Source: Haliscomenobacter sp040401995
GTDB lineage: Bacteria > Bacteroidota > Bacteroidia > Chitinophagales > Saprospiraceae
NCBI GenBank assembly: GCA_040401995.1
Contig: JBBANM010000011.1
Location: 1 to 64,000, forward strand
Length of the DNA: 64,000 bases
Reading direction: 5' to 3'
Shown: piece after piece, positions 54,345-63,097 of the stretch
Layout: every line of letters begins with the position of its first letter
How positions within the stretch are numbered: position 1 is the first letter of the stretch
The notes under the pieces: model-generated
What the model saw: only the letters and a program-made list of their open reading frames with translations
Database searches by the model: none
What the model was told of the DNA's origin: nothing
Position numbers and translations under genes: made by a program

Positions 54345-55763
54345 ATGAAGCAGTTTTTATCCTTGTTGCTTTTTTTATTGCTGGCTAGTGCATTGACAGC
54401 GCAGCCTGAGAAATCCAAAGTTCCTGGTCCGGTTACCGCGCCTGGAACCGACAATAACAATCAAGAACGCCAAGGTCCCGCGGCCAATAAAACTTATGCC
54501 ATCATGGATAAGATGGTCAGCGATTTTGATTTCAAAGATTATTTTGATGTGCTCAACATCAATCGGCAAGTATTTGAAGACATCAATGCGCTATCAGGCT
54601 ATTATTATTTTTACCCCAAAGAGTACCAAATTGCCTGGGAAACTACCGGCAATGACCATATGCTGGGGTACAATTTCAAATTGGTCTACCTCACGGCTGA
54701 TGCGACAGGCAAGAGCAAGGTGATGTTGACTATGAAATTAGAACCCAACATCACCTCAGCCGATGTTGACGTGGCGCGTGAATTGGTGAAAACAACCTTG
54801 TACGATGTTCAATCCAAAAATAAATTTGTTGCCCTTCAACCCATTCCATTGAGCGAAGCCTCCAAAATTTCTTTCAAAGGCATCGAAGGCATCATCGATC
54901 CCAAAGACGTGGAAATCACCGTTCCTACTGATCTTTCTGATCCGATTGTACTGATCATCAAAACCGATCGACCCGATGATTTGCTGACTTTGCTTTTTAC
55001 GGAAAATGGCTTAATTGGCAACATGACCATCAAACCCAGCGGCAACGTATCCAATTTAGTGATCCCGGTTACCATCAAAATGGATTACAACAAAACCTTT
55101 GGCACTGCTGAATTGACCCAAAGCACCTGGCGGACTGAAGGCTGGAAAAACCAAACACCTTACCCTTTGATCGTCAAAAATCTGCATGTTTTGCGCATGG
55201 AGCCTGCTGGCGGCGGCATCATTCGGCCCAAAATTTACACTTGGGAAATTGGTGCACAAGAAGTGCAAGAAGGCGGTAAGGTGAATTTCGACGCAGGTCT
55301 TGTTCCCGCGTGGTTGGATACCGATCCTAAAGTGAAAAAAATGTGGTTGGAATATACCGTCAAGCCTTGCGACGATTGTAACACAGAAGTACGAAAAACG
55401 ATCTTAGACGCCACAGTGAGAAGCGAAATCTCCTGGGTAACCTTCGATGTGTTGGATGTGCTTGCCTATACCAGCGCTTCCAAAATGCGTTTGAAAGTGC
55501 GTTCCGTGCAATTGGATCCAGAGGGCAAGCAAAAGGTAGAAAAAAATCCGCCATTTACCGTGATGAAAGACAATACCACGCTGGAGACCTTTCAATTGTT
55601 TGTACCCAAAAGTCAAACCGCTCAATTTGAATACGCCATCAGTTTAGTAATGCCTGATGGCGACATCAAGCAATCCAGTTGGGTGCCCAATAAAGGAAAA
55701 ACAGAGATAGGAATTGGGCAAAAATTCATCATTGAACAATTCCCGGAATTAAAGAAAAAATAA
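54345..55763 (+). CDS. Exported protein, distant relative of the large paralogs
   Basis: A 472-residue protein with a signal peptide (...SALTAQ). YYYFYPKEYQIAWETT and the C-terminal KMRLKVRSVQL...WVPNKGKTEIGIG resemble the paralogs in layout (an N-terminal YYYxPxx segment, then beta-sandwich units), but identity is low by eye. VKPCDDCNTE carries a CxxC. No enzyme motif was found. The stop is 4 bp before the next start, so the two genes are translationally coupled. Confidence 0.65.
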   Translation: MKQFLSLLLFLLLASALTAQPEKSKVPGPVTAPGTDNNNQERQGPAANKTYAIMDKMVSDFDFKDYFDVLNINRQVFEDINALSGYYYFYPKEYQIAWETTGNDHMLGYNFKLVYLTADATGKSKVMLTMKLEPNITSADVDVARELVKTTLYDVQSKNKFVALQPIPLSEASKISFKGIEGIIDPKDVEITVPTDLSDPIVLIIKTDRPDDLLTLLFTENGLIGNMTIKPSGNVSNLVIPVTIKMDYNKTFGTAELTQSTWRTEGWKNQTPYPLIVKNLHVLRMEPAGGGIIRPKIYTWEIGAQEVQEGGKVNFDAGLVPAWLDTDPKVKKMWLEYTVKPCDDCNTEVRKTILDATVRSEISWVTFDVLDVLAYTSASKMRLKVRSVQLDPEGKQKVEKNPPFTVMKDNTTLETFQLFVPKSQTAQFEYAISLVMPDGDIKQSSWVPNKGKTEIGIGQKFIIEQFPELKKK

Positions 55764-55767
55764 GCAC

Positions 55768-57198
55768 ATGGGTTGGTGGCGTAGGTATTTCCGATCAAAA
55801 ATTTGGCTTCTGTTTGGTTTTTTAGGCAGCATAGGGCAATTGTCCTGTTTTGCCCAGCCCTTATTGTCGAGCAAACAAAGGGTCAATGATGTGGCGGTTT
55901 TTCGCGATCTCATGCAAAAAAACAAATACTACTACGGACCCCAAAAATTGCAACTCAAATTCGATGCAGATGGTCGTCCCCAACTTCAATTGCTATCGAT
56001 TCGCTACACTGGCGTACAATTGACTGGTGATCGGGGCGAAAAAAGATTTACCAACTTGTTGCAATTTGCCTTGGTTTTGCCACCAACCGAAGCCGCCGAA
56101 CTCAAACAAATCCGCGAACAACTGCGCTTGCCCGCCAATGCCGTGTTGCAACCCCTCACCATCCGCAATGTTGATGTGGTTTTGATAAGCGGCATCATGG
56201 GCGGATTAGGTGAAAAAGGAATGCGTAAGCGCGCCGAAACCCAATCGGAAGGCAGTAGCGATCGTGGGGTAAGCTGGACAGAACGCAATTATGTTCTTCC
56301 GCTTAGCAATGCTGAAGCGCAAATTCTTTGGGATCAGTACGAACAAGGCCTATTGGCGCTGAGTGTGAATTATGCTTTTTATGCCGATATGGTGCAAATA
56401 TCGGAAGACAAGATCAGGGTTACTGGCGATGCCAAGGGCGTCAAAGATTTAAAAAACCAAATCAATGAATTACCCGCCGACACGCTTGCTTCCACAGAGT
56501 TGATTGATGCCGATGCTTTTGATGTTACGGTTGATGTCCAAAAATTTCCCGATGCCCTCAAAAAAATCGACATCAACGAAAGCTCGATACCGCCGGCTTA
56601 TCCTTCTTTGTCTGTAAAGTGCTATGATTTTGAAATGGATACTAGGCCAGATTTGGCGTTCAAACGGGTTTTTGTACAAGCAACTTCAGTCAATGGGCAA
56701 CCAGTGGAAGAGCGAGTGAAATTTACCAATGCCAAGGACGCCACTTCAACCCAATACATCGCCTTTAAGTACGCAGTTAGACTGGATCTGCCGATGCGCT
56801 ATAAAATTTTGGAATACGGTTTTGACGGCGCATCTCATGAATCGGCTTGGATGTTGATGAAACCATTTGCGAACCTAGTTGACGCGACCACCCCGCAAAC
56901 CAAAAATCCTTTGTTGAAACGCTGTATTGACGTCGAGATTTTGCCCGATAAGATGACCAAAGACAGCGTGGAAGAAACGATTGTCAATTTCGTGTATTCC
57001 TTTAGCGGAAAACCACGCATCAATACCTTGGTTTTCAACAAAGCCAAGGATCGGAATTTTGTCAAAAGCATCTGTTTGGCTTTTGAAGTAGAAAAACCCT
57101 TGCAATATTTTGTAACCCGTAAATACCAAAATGGACGAAAGGAAAAAGGCTATCCTCGACAGGTTCCCCAAGAGGATTATTTATTGATCGATCATTAA
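55768..57198 (+). CDS. Exported protein related to the large paralogs
   Basis: A 476-residue protein with a signal peptide (...LSCFAQ). KYYYGPQKLQLKFDADGRPQLQLLSI mirrors the YYYLP...DGxPEFxFL signature. Its C-terminal part (YKILEYGFDGASHESAWM, PLLKRCIDVEIL) mirrors the GW...YEYK...WxFxG...RRxIDVE pattern of paralogs 3 and 4. This supports distant homology. It is followed by a 136-bp gap, the largest inside the operon, so a new promoter may begin there. Confidence 0.65.
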   Translation: MGWWRRYFRSKIWLLFGFLGSIGQLSCFAQPLLSSKQRVNDVAVFRDLMQKNKYYYGPQKLQLKFDADGRPQLQLLSIRYTGVQLTGDRGEKRFTNLLQFALVLPPTEAAELKQIREQLRLPANAVLQPLTIRNVDVVLISGIMGGLGEKGMRKRAETQSEGSSDRGVSWTERNYVLPLSNAEAQILWDQYEQGLLALSVNYAFYADMVQISEDKIRVTGDAKGVKDLKNQINELPADTLASTELIDADAFDVTVDVQKFPDALKKIDINESSIPPAYPSLSVKCYDFEMDTRPDLAFKRVFVQATSVNGQPVEERVKFTNAKDATSTQYIAFKYAVRLDLPMRYKILEYGFDGASHESAWMLMKPFANLVDATTPQTKNPLLKRCIDVEILPDKMTKDSVEETIVNFVYSFSGKPRINTLVFNKAKDRNFVKSICLAFEVEKPLQYFVTRKYQNGRKEKGYPRQVPQEDYLLIDH

Positions 57199-57334
57199 CG
57201 AGGTTAAGGCAAGGTGGAAGGTTTCTAGATTTTTTGTAAATTCGAAGTATCCTTCACATCTGTCTTTCCCATTTGCATAAAGTGTATTTCCTCGTCTACT
57301 TGTACAACTTTATTCTAATCAAACACTTAAACTT

Positions 57335-58534
57335 ATGAAACCAGGTTTCCGATTATTTTTTTATTTGACGGCCTTGACGCTTTTATTACATGCTTGTGAT
57401 TTGAAACGCATTGAAGACAATTCAGTTCCTTCAACTGGCGGCGGCACAGGCGCCAAATTTCAGACCACTGTTGGCGGTAATGCCAATGATTTTCCGCGCG
57501 ATGTGATTGCTGTTTCAGATGGCGGTTTTGTGATTGTAGGCGTTACCCAAAGCTTTACGACCGACAACAACAACCAAGCCTATTTAGTGAAAATTGATGC
57601 CAAAGGCAAACAAGTTTGGGAGGCCAATTTTGGCGGCGCAAAAGACGAACTTGGTTCACGGGTCACTCCTACTACCGATGGGGGATTTGTAATGTGTGGT
57701 ATTACCCGAAGCTTCGGCCCTAGTCAGGATTCCTATGTAATCAAAGTAAATTCAGCAGGAAGCAAAGTTTGGGAAAAATATTACGGTGCTGCCGATTCAA
57801 CAGAGACACCTTTCGGCATCATTCCTGTGGGTACTGCTGGCGATTTACTGGTAGCATACAACACAGTCAAAACATCGGGAATCAGTCAGTTGAAATTGCT
57901 GCGTCTCAACTCCAATGGTTCACGTTTGTCTGATAAATTGATCCGCAGTGGTAATTTTTCTATGACCAATATGATTAAAACAACGGATAGTAAAATCGTC
58001 ATTATTGGCCAAGAATTTTCCAATGCAGGCACCATCACCTATGTCCTTAAGTTGAATGAAGATGGTTCTTTTGTATGGGAAAATCGATATCCGGCACAAG
58101 CTACTAACTACACGCCAGCATACGCTGTTGCCGAAATGAGCGATAAATCAATAGTAGTGGCCGGAAGCGATCTTGGCGCGAACGATCATGATTTCAATTT
58201 GCTTGCCTACAATTCGATTGGTGGGAAAGTGTGGGGCGCAACTTGGGGCGGCGCAAGAGCAGATGAACTTTTTGGAGTTGTAAAATCAAACGATGGACAA
58301 ATTGTAGTGATGGGGTATACGTCAAGTTTTACCGGATCAAATGAATTTTACCTCTCCAAACGCAAAGCAACTGATGGCAGTAAAATCTGGGAAAAAGATT
58401 TTGTCAATATCGCTAACCTCTGGGGCGGACTTGCAGTGGCGGCAGATGGCGGCTACATTATGGTGGCTGGTCAAAATCAAGCCAATTCGGATATCATAGT
58501 GGTTAAGACTGATACCAACGGGGATTACAAGTAA
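57335..58534 (+). CDS. Lipoprotein with beta-propeller repeats
   Basis: A 399-residue protein with lipobox LLHAC (cysteine near residue 21). About six repeats of the kind DGGFVIVGVTQSF...AYLVKIDAKGKQVWEANFGG indicate a beta-propeller of the SBBP/PQQ-like type. Such proteins usually act as surface binding platforms in Bacteroidota. It starts the downstream block that also encodes the caspase-family protein and the papain-like peptidase. Confidence 0.8.
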   Translation: MKPGFRLFFYLTALTLLLHACDLKRIEDNSVPSTGGGTGAKFQTTVGGNANDFPRDVIAVSDGGFVIVGVTQSFTTDNNNQAYLVKIDAKGKQVWEANFGGAKDELGSRVTPTTDGGFVMCGITRSFGPSQDSYVIKVNSAGSKVWEKYYGAADSTETPFGIIPVGTAGDLLVAYNTVKTSGISQLKLLRLNSNGSRLSDKLIRSGNFSMTNMIKTTDSKIVIIGQEFSNAGTITYVLKLNEDGSFVWENRYPAQATNYTPAYAVAEMSDKSIVVAGSDLGANDHDFNLLAYNSIGGKVWGATWGGARADELFGVVKSNDGQIVVMGYTSSFTGSNEFYLSKRKATDGSKIWEKDFVNIANLWGGLAVAADGGYIMVAGQNQANSDIIVVKTDTNGDYK

Positions 58535-58553
58535 AAGAAGAGGAACATTAGCC

Positions 58554-60122
58554 ATGAGAAACAGTCTACTAGTCGGTTTTTTCTTTGCAATAATTGCGTC
58601 TCTATCTGCGCAAACACCCAGCAACAAAGGTGAAGCCGTAATCAGAACCGATGGCGGCGAAGCCAGCGGAACCATCAAAGCCAAAACTAAATTGCCTTTG
58701 AAGCTGGAATGGATTTCGCCTAAATTCCCCAAACCAGGGGAAATGGTTTCGGTATACCGCAAACTAAACATCGAAGTACGCGCTTATACCGAGGTAGAGC
58801 TAAAAGACGGTGACTTCAAAGTATTAGTTGACGATAAACCGCCAGTAGCGAAATCGGGCGAGGCGCCGTTGATTATCGACAAGGTGAAAAAGGAGTACAT
58901 TTTCCGCAGTACGGTTGAAATTCCTGCAGACGACGGTCGGCACTCCATACGGGTGGAATGCAGCAACAATGGTGTTTTGGAACGCACTAAGACCATTGTT
59001 GTTCAATCTTCCAATACACCGCCGCCGATCTTTATCACCTGGAAAAGTCCGGATGTAACGGAATTAGGAGAAAAAGCTTATTTTCATACCGACCCCTATC
59101 TGGAGATTTCAACCGACATTGAAACTGGCGGATCAGCATTAGAGCTCAATCAAATTCAAGTGCGCTTTAATGGGGTAGATTTTACCCCTAATACCAGTAA
59201 TGCCTCACTCAAAGTCAATGGCTCGCGCTACAGCTTTAAATACAAACAAGCATTGCTCAACAGCAAGGAACAACAGTCGATGGTGATCAAAGCGCTGGGG
59301 GTAGAATCTGATTTACTAAATATCCGTTATGCCAGTTCCAAAAAGCCGAATTTGTACATCCTTTCGGTAGGTACGCAAACGAACTTAACCTACACCGTTC
59401 AGGATGCCATTGATTTTGCCAAACTTTTTGAAGGCCAAAAAAACGGCAATACCCTCTACAATGAAATTACCGTAGAGCCGCTACTAAAGGAAACGGCTTC
59501 TACCCAGGAAATTCGCAAAGCCGTTAATCGCCTCAACAGCAAAATGAACACCAACGAGATCAACCCCAATGATTTGGTGATTTTATTCATCTCTACCCAT
59601 GGGTTCATTTCGCAAGACGGCGATTTTCGCTTGCAAGGCGATGATTACAGCTCGGATGCTGCTGATGCAACATCGGTGTCGTTTGAAAACGACGTGATGC
59701 ATGTTATTCGCCGCATGAATTGCAAAAAATTAGTCCTCATGGATGCTTGCCACAGCGGTGGAGCTTTTGACCCCAAAAACGGGGGGAAAGGCAGTTCATC
59801 TGATGTGGAAGTTGCCCTGCAACGCTACAATGAATTCCACAATGGTACCGCAATATTGGCTTCTAGTCAAGCTAATGAGATTTCTTATGAAGACGCCATT
59901 TGGAAAAACGGCGCGTTTACTGAAGCTATTATCCGCGGCTTAGGCAACGGAGAAGCCGATGCCAATGCCGATAACATCATTACTGTCAATGAATTGGCTA
60001 AGTTTTTGGAAAAAAAAGTGCCAGAAATGGTAACTACAGTAAAGGGAGCTGGAAAAAAACAAAAACCCAAATTGTATGATCCAGATGGCATCAAAGAACT
60101 ACCAATTTTTGTCAGGAAGTAA
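58554..60122 (+). CDS. Exported caspase-family (C14) cysteine peptidase
   Basis: A 522-residue protein with a signal peptide (...SLSAQ). Residues about 40-260 are Ig-like beta-strands. Residues about 270-520 form a caspase domain with H349 (LFISTHGF) and C399 (LMDACHSGG). KNGAFTEAIIRGL and a final AD-rich EF-like stretch (EADANADNIITVNELAKFLEK) follow, so calcium control is conceivable. It lies 19 bp after the propeller lipoprotein. An exported bacterial caspase next to a papain-like enzyme is unusual. Confidence 0.9.
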   Translation: MRNSLLVGFFFAIIASLSAQTPSNKGEAVIRTDGGEASGTIKAKTKLPLKLEWISPKFPKPGEMVSVYRKLNIEVRAYTEVELKDGDFKVLVDDKPPVAKSGEAPLIIDKVKKEYIFRSTVEIPADDGRHSIRVECSNNGVLERTKTIVVQSSNTPPPIFITWKSPDVTELGEKAYFHTDPYLEISTDIETGGSALELNQIQVRFNGVDFTPNTSNASLKVNGSRYSFKYKQALLNSKEQQSMVIKALGVESDLLNIRYASSKKPNLYILSVGTQTNLTYTVQDAIDFAKLFEGQKNGNTLYNEITVEPLLKETASTQEIRKAVNRLNSKMNTNEINPNDLVILFISTHGFISQDGDFRLQGDDYSSDAADATSVSFENDVMHVIRRMNCKKLVLMDACHSGGAFDPKNGGKGSSSDVEVALQRYNEFHNGTAILASSQANEISYEDAIWKNGAFTEAIIRGLGNGEADANADNIITVNELAKFLEKKVPEMVTTVKGAGKKQKPKLYDPDGIKELPIFVRK

Positions 60123-60176
60123 GCAACTATCTTATTGAATCCTAAAGTTTTCTAACACTTAAAACCACCTTTTAAG

Positions 60177-60962
60177 ATGAAAAATATTGCTCTTTATTTT
60201 ATCTTGAGTTTTAGTCTGATGGTAAATTTTATTCAGGCGCAGCAAATTAAAAACGTTCGTATTGAAACGGATGAAGAAAAAGTAACCATTCTTTACGATC
60301 TCATCGCTTCGGGTTCGGTGCGCATTTTCAACGTGTGTTTGCGTACGGGTAACCCCGATATTTCGCCAAAAAACACGACCGGCGCTATCGGAAAAAACCG
60401 CAATACTGGCATCAACCAAAAGATTGAATGGTACTATGCCAACGACGGATACACGCTGAACCAACTCAATAACCTCAAAATCGAAGTCATTGCCATCGAT
60501 CCTGAAAGGCCTTCTTTTCAAGTTAGTAACGCGCCAAAAATCAATAAAGTACCCATTTATGCGGGTCTTGGTACTGCTTCCTTGACCGGCTTAGGATTGA
60601 TCATTGCCGGGCTTACCAAACACAATGATGCTTTGAATCAGTATGACATTTACAAAAAAAATACTGATCCTAGCGCTACTGTCTATACTGGATTAGGAGT
60701 TACACGATCGGGTTTATACGACGATGCCAACAAATCCAATAAAACCGCGCAGTTGATGATGTACGGCGGGGCCGCTGTTTTTGCAGCAGCAGGCGCTATC
60801 CTGATCAACCGAATGATTTGGATCAAAAGAATTGAAAAACGCAAACGCGAAACGCAACAACCCGAAAACATCCAATGTCAAATGACGCCGCCGCAATTTG
60901 AGCTCAAAACATTTAGCAGTGGCGGGTCTAAAATAGGTCTAGGCTTTACTTATCGGTTTTAA
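60177..60962 (+). CDS. Exported two-helix membrane protein of unknown function
   Basis: A 261-residue protein with a signal peptide (...FIQAQ). It has a beta-rich domain to residue about 120, two transmembrane helices (KVPIYAGLGTASLTGLGLIIAGL and the later AQLMMYGGAAVFAAAGAILIN region) and a C-terminus ending GLGFTYRF, like an outer-membrane strand. No family was recognised. It belongs to the tight gene group with the caspase and papain-like proteins. Confidence 0.65.
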   Translation: MKNIALYFILSFSLMVNFIQAQQIKNVRIETDEEKVTILYDLIASGSVRIFNVCLRTGNPDISPKNTTGAIGKNRNTGINQKIEWYYANDGYTLNQLNNLKIEVIAIDPERPSFQVSNAPKINKVPIYAGLGTASLTGLGLIIAGLTKHNDALNQYDIYKKNTDPSATVYTGLGVTRSGLYDDANKSNKTAQLMMYGGAAVFAAAGAILINRMIWIKRIEKRKRETQQPENIQCQMTPPQFELKTFSSGGSKIGLGFTYRF

Positions 60963-60980
60963 CTTTTTTAATCGTTCGCT

Positions 60981-61559
60981 ATGAATAAAGTGATATGGAG
61001 TCTTTTGCTAACTGTTTTTTTGGGAAGCGCTTTACAAGGACAAGATGTATACATCGGCTTACGCCAGTTTTTGGATACTAAATTCATGCAGGAATATGTC
61101 AAATCCCGCGATGAATCTGAACGTTTGGTGCGGCGGTTTAAACGCAATCAGAATAAGTACACCGCCGAGCAAGTTCAAAAAGTAGGCGACGCCTACAACG
61201 ACTCAGCTGAGCAATTCAACGAGATGCTCTACAACATCAAAAATGATTTGCTCCACAAGGAAAAACGCAAATTTATCGTGTTGTTTCCGGAAGACTATTC
61301 CAAACAGGTGGAGTGCGACTTGTACCGTGCCCGTGATTACTATTCCAAAAATTTTCAGAAGGCTTTGGTAGAAGTTGCTGGCGATGGCTCCGAAACAAGT
61401 ACTTTTTTGACCTTGCTTCCTACTTTGATCGAGTATGGCAAGTCAGCATTTGCGCTTTTTGCCCGTATTAAAGAAGAAATTCAAAAGTACAACGAAGGCA
61501 TTCTGAACAAGTATTTGATTGAAGAATATCGATTCCGCCATTGGGATGAGATCAATTGA
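60981..61559 (+). CDS. Small exported helical protein of unknown function
   Basis: A 192-residue protein with a signal peptide (...ALQGQ). It is then almost entirely helical and charged (RDESERLVRRFKRNQNKYTAEQVQKV; FALFARIKEEIQKYNEGIL). No motif was recognised. It ends 7 bp before the papain-like gene start, so it may be a partner or inhibitor of that enzyme. Confidence 0.65.
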   Translation: MNKVIWSLLLTVFLGSALQGQDVYIGLRQFLDTKFMQEYVKSRDESERLVRRFKRNQNKYTAEQVQKVGDAYNDSAEQFNEMLYNIKNDLLHKEKRKFIVLFPEDYSKQVECDLYRARDYYSKNFQKALVEVAGDGSETSTFLTLLPTLIEYGKSAFALFARIKEEIQKYNEGILNKYLIEEYRFRHWDEIN

Positions 61560-61566
61560 CCTGCGC

Positions 61567-63048
61567 ATGAGGCCGAAATTGCTGGTTGCCATTTTCTTGC
61601 TATTGGGAAGCAATTTCCTATTAGCACAAGGCTTGCTGTTTGATTCAAAAGTGTATGATAAGCTACCTGCCCAACCCTTGTACGGTGATGGGGGAAAATC
61701 GGAATCAACCGCACTGGATGGAGTTTACAAAATTGACCTAAAACCTTTTTGTCCCAAACCGCAAAACCAGGGCGTCATCAGTTCTTGTACGGCTTGGGCT
61801 TGCGGATATGGAGCCATGTCAATCGCTTATGCCATTCAGCAAAAAAAAGAAGGGGATAATGCGGTAACTGATAGTGCTTTTTCAGCCTTGTTTTTGTACA
61901 ACATAGCGCGCGATTCAGTAACTGATTGCGGACTCGGTACTTTTATTCATAAAACGCTGGATATCCTTAAGGAAAAAGGAAACCTGCGCAGCGCTTATTT
62001 TGATAAAGGCAACAATTGCAAACGATTGCCTACTGGCAAAGAGTTAAATTGGGCGCAAGCGCACCGCATCAAAGACTGGGTGAGTCTTTTTAACTCCAGC
62101 AACAGCAACCGGATACGCATCGATAAAACTAAATTGAGCTTAGCGGCCAAAAAGCCAGTCATGATTGGGATGCGTTTGCGCAATAATTTCATGGAATTGG
62201 GGCCTAAGGATAAGTTTTGGTTGCCCAGTATCGGCGATACGGCGCTCAATTACAATCATGCCATGGTTGTGGTGGGTTTTGATGATGGCAAAGGCGCTTT
62301 TGAGGTTATGAACAGTTGGGGCGAAAAATGGGGCAATAACGGTTTTTTTTGGATCCGGTATGAAGATTATGCCCGCCACGTGTCGCAGGCTTTTCAAATG
62401 ACCATTCATTCCAATGATGTACCAAAAAATAACGTTGTAACACCAGTAAAACCCGAAAACACGCTGGCTGGAGAGTTTTCCATCCGCTACGTTAAAGAGA
62501 TTCAGGATACCAACATTATTTTCCAAAACGCCAGTTTTGCTCAGCAACAAAAAGGATTGTATCAATTGCAAGAAGCAGCAGCTTGGCCGGTTGGAAAGCT
62601 TTATCAATTGACGGCCACCCACTTTGTAGGAGGAAGCTATTTGTACGTCTTTAGCCTCGACGCCGAAAACAAAATTAAAGTCCACTGGCCGCGCGACGGG
62701 CGTTTGGATGACAAATTTGAAGGTCTCAATGAAAGCGCGGTCATTACCAATGCCAATGTCAATTTGGTGGTTCCGGGCCCCAAAAGTGGTTTGAAACTCG
62801 AAAAAACTGGAGACGAATACATTGGGATACTGGTTTCCAAGGATCCGTTGCCCAATTTCAATGCGCTATTGCAAACGATAAGTACGAACACAAAATTACC
62901 CGTAAAAGACCGTTTAGATCGCGCCTTGGGCGCCTTGGCCATCAAACCAGAAACGGTGGCTTTCACCCCTGATAACATCCAATTTTCAACCGCCAATACC
63001 AAGGGTAAAGTACTGTCATTACTGTTGAAAATACCGGTAAAACCTTAG
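61567..63048 (+). CDS. Exported papain-like (C1A) cysteine peptidase
   Basis: A 493-residue protein from the ATG at 61567, which gives a proper signal peptide (MRPKLLVAIFLLLG...LLAQ). Catalytic residues are Q68 and C74 (PQNQGVISSCTAW), H231 (NHAMVVVGFDD) and N249 (NSWGEKWGNNGFFWI), a complete papain set. No long propeptide precedes the domain. The C-terminal 230 residues contain repeated beta-rich stretches. It is the last gene of the operon and ends at a hairpin facing the reverse-strand paralog. Confidence 0.88.
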   Translation: MRPKLLVAIFLLLGSNFLLAQGLLFDSKVYDKLPAQPLYGDGGKSESTALDGVYKIDLKPFCPKPQNQGVISSCTAWACGYGAMSIAYAIQQKKEGDNAVTDSAFSALFLYNIARDSVTDCGLGTFIHKTLDILKEKGNLRSAYFDKGNNCKRLPTGKELNWAQAHRIKDWVSLFNSSNSNRIRIDKTKLSLAAKKPVMIGMRLRNNFMELGPKDKFWLPSIGDTALNYNHAMVVVGFDDGKGAFEVMNSWGEKWGNNGFFWIRYEDYARHVSQAFQMTIHSNDVPKNNVVTPVKPENTLAGEFSIRYVKEIQDTNIIFQNASFAQQQKGLYQLQEAAAWPVGKLYQLTATHFVGGSYLYVFSLDAENKIKVHWPRDGRLDDKFEGLNESAVITNANVNLVVPGPKSGLKLEKTGDEYIGILVSKDPLPNFNALLQTISTNTKLPVKDRLDRALGALAIKPETVAFTPDNIQFSTANTKGKVLSLLLKIPVKP

Positions 63049-63053
63049 CGTTT

Positions 63054-63089
63054 GTTTGGATTTTTCGCTTTGATGCGAAAAATCCAAAC
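63054..63089. terminator. Bidirectional terminator hairpin
   Basis: A perfect 15-bp stem (GTTTGGATTTTTCGC and its complement) with a 6-nt loop between convergent genes. The stem sequence equals the outer ends of palindromic element A copy 2 (29691-29847), so it may be a collapsed copy of that element. Confidence 0.8.
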
Positions 63090-63097
63090 TCACATGC

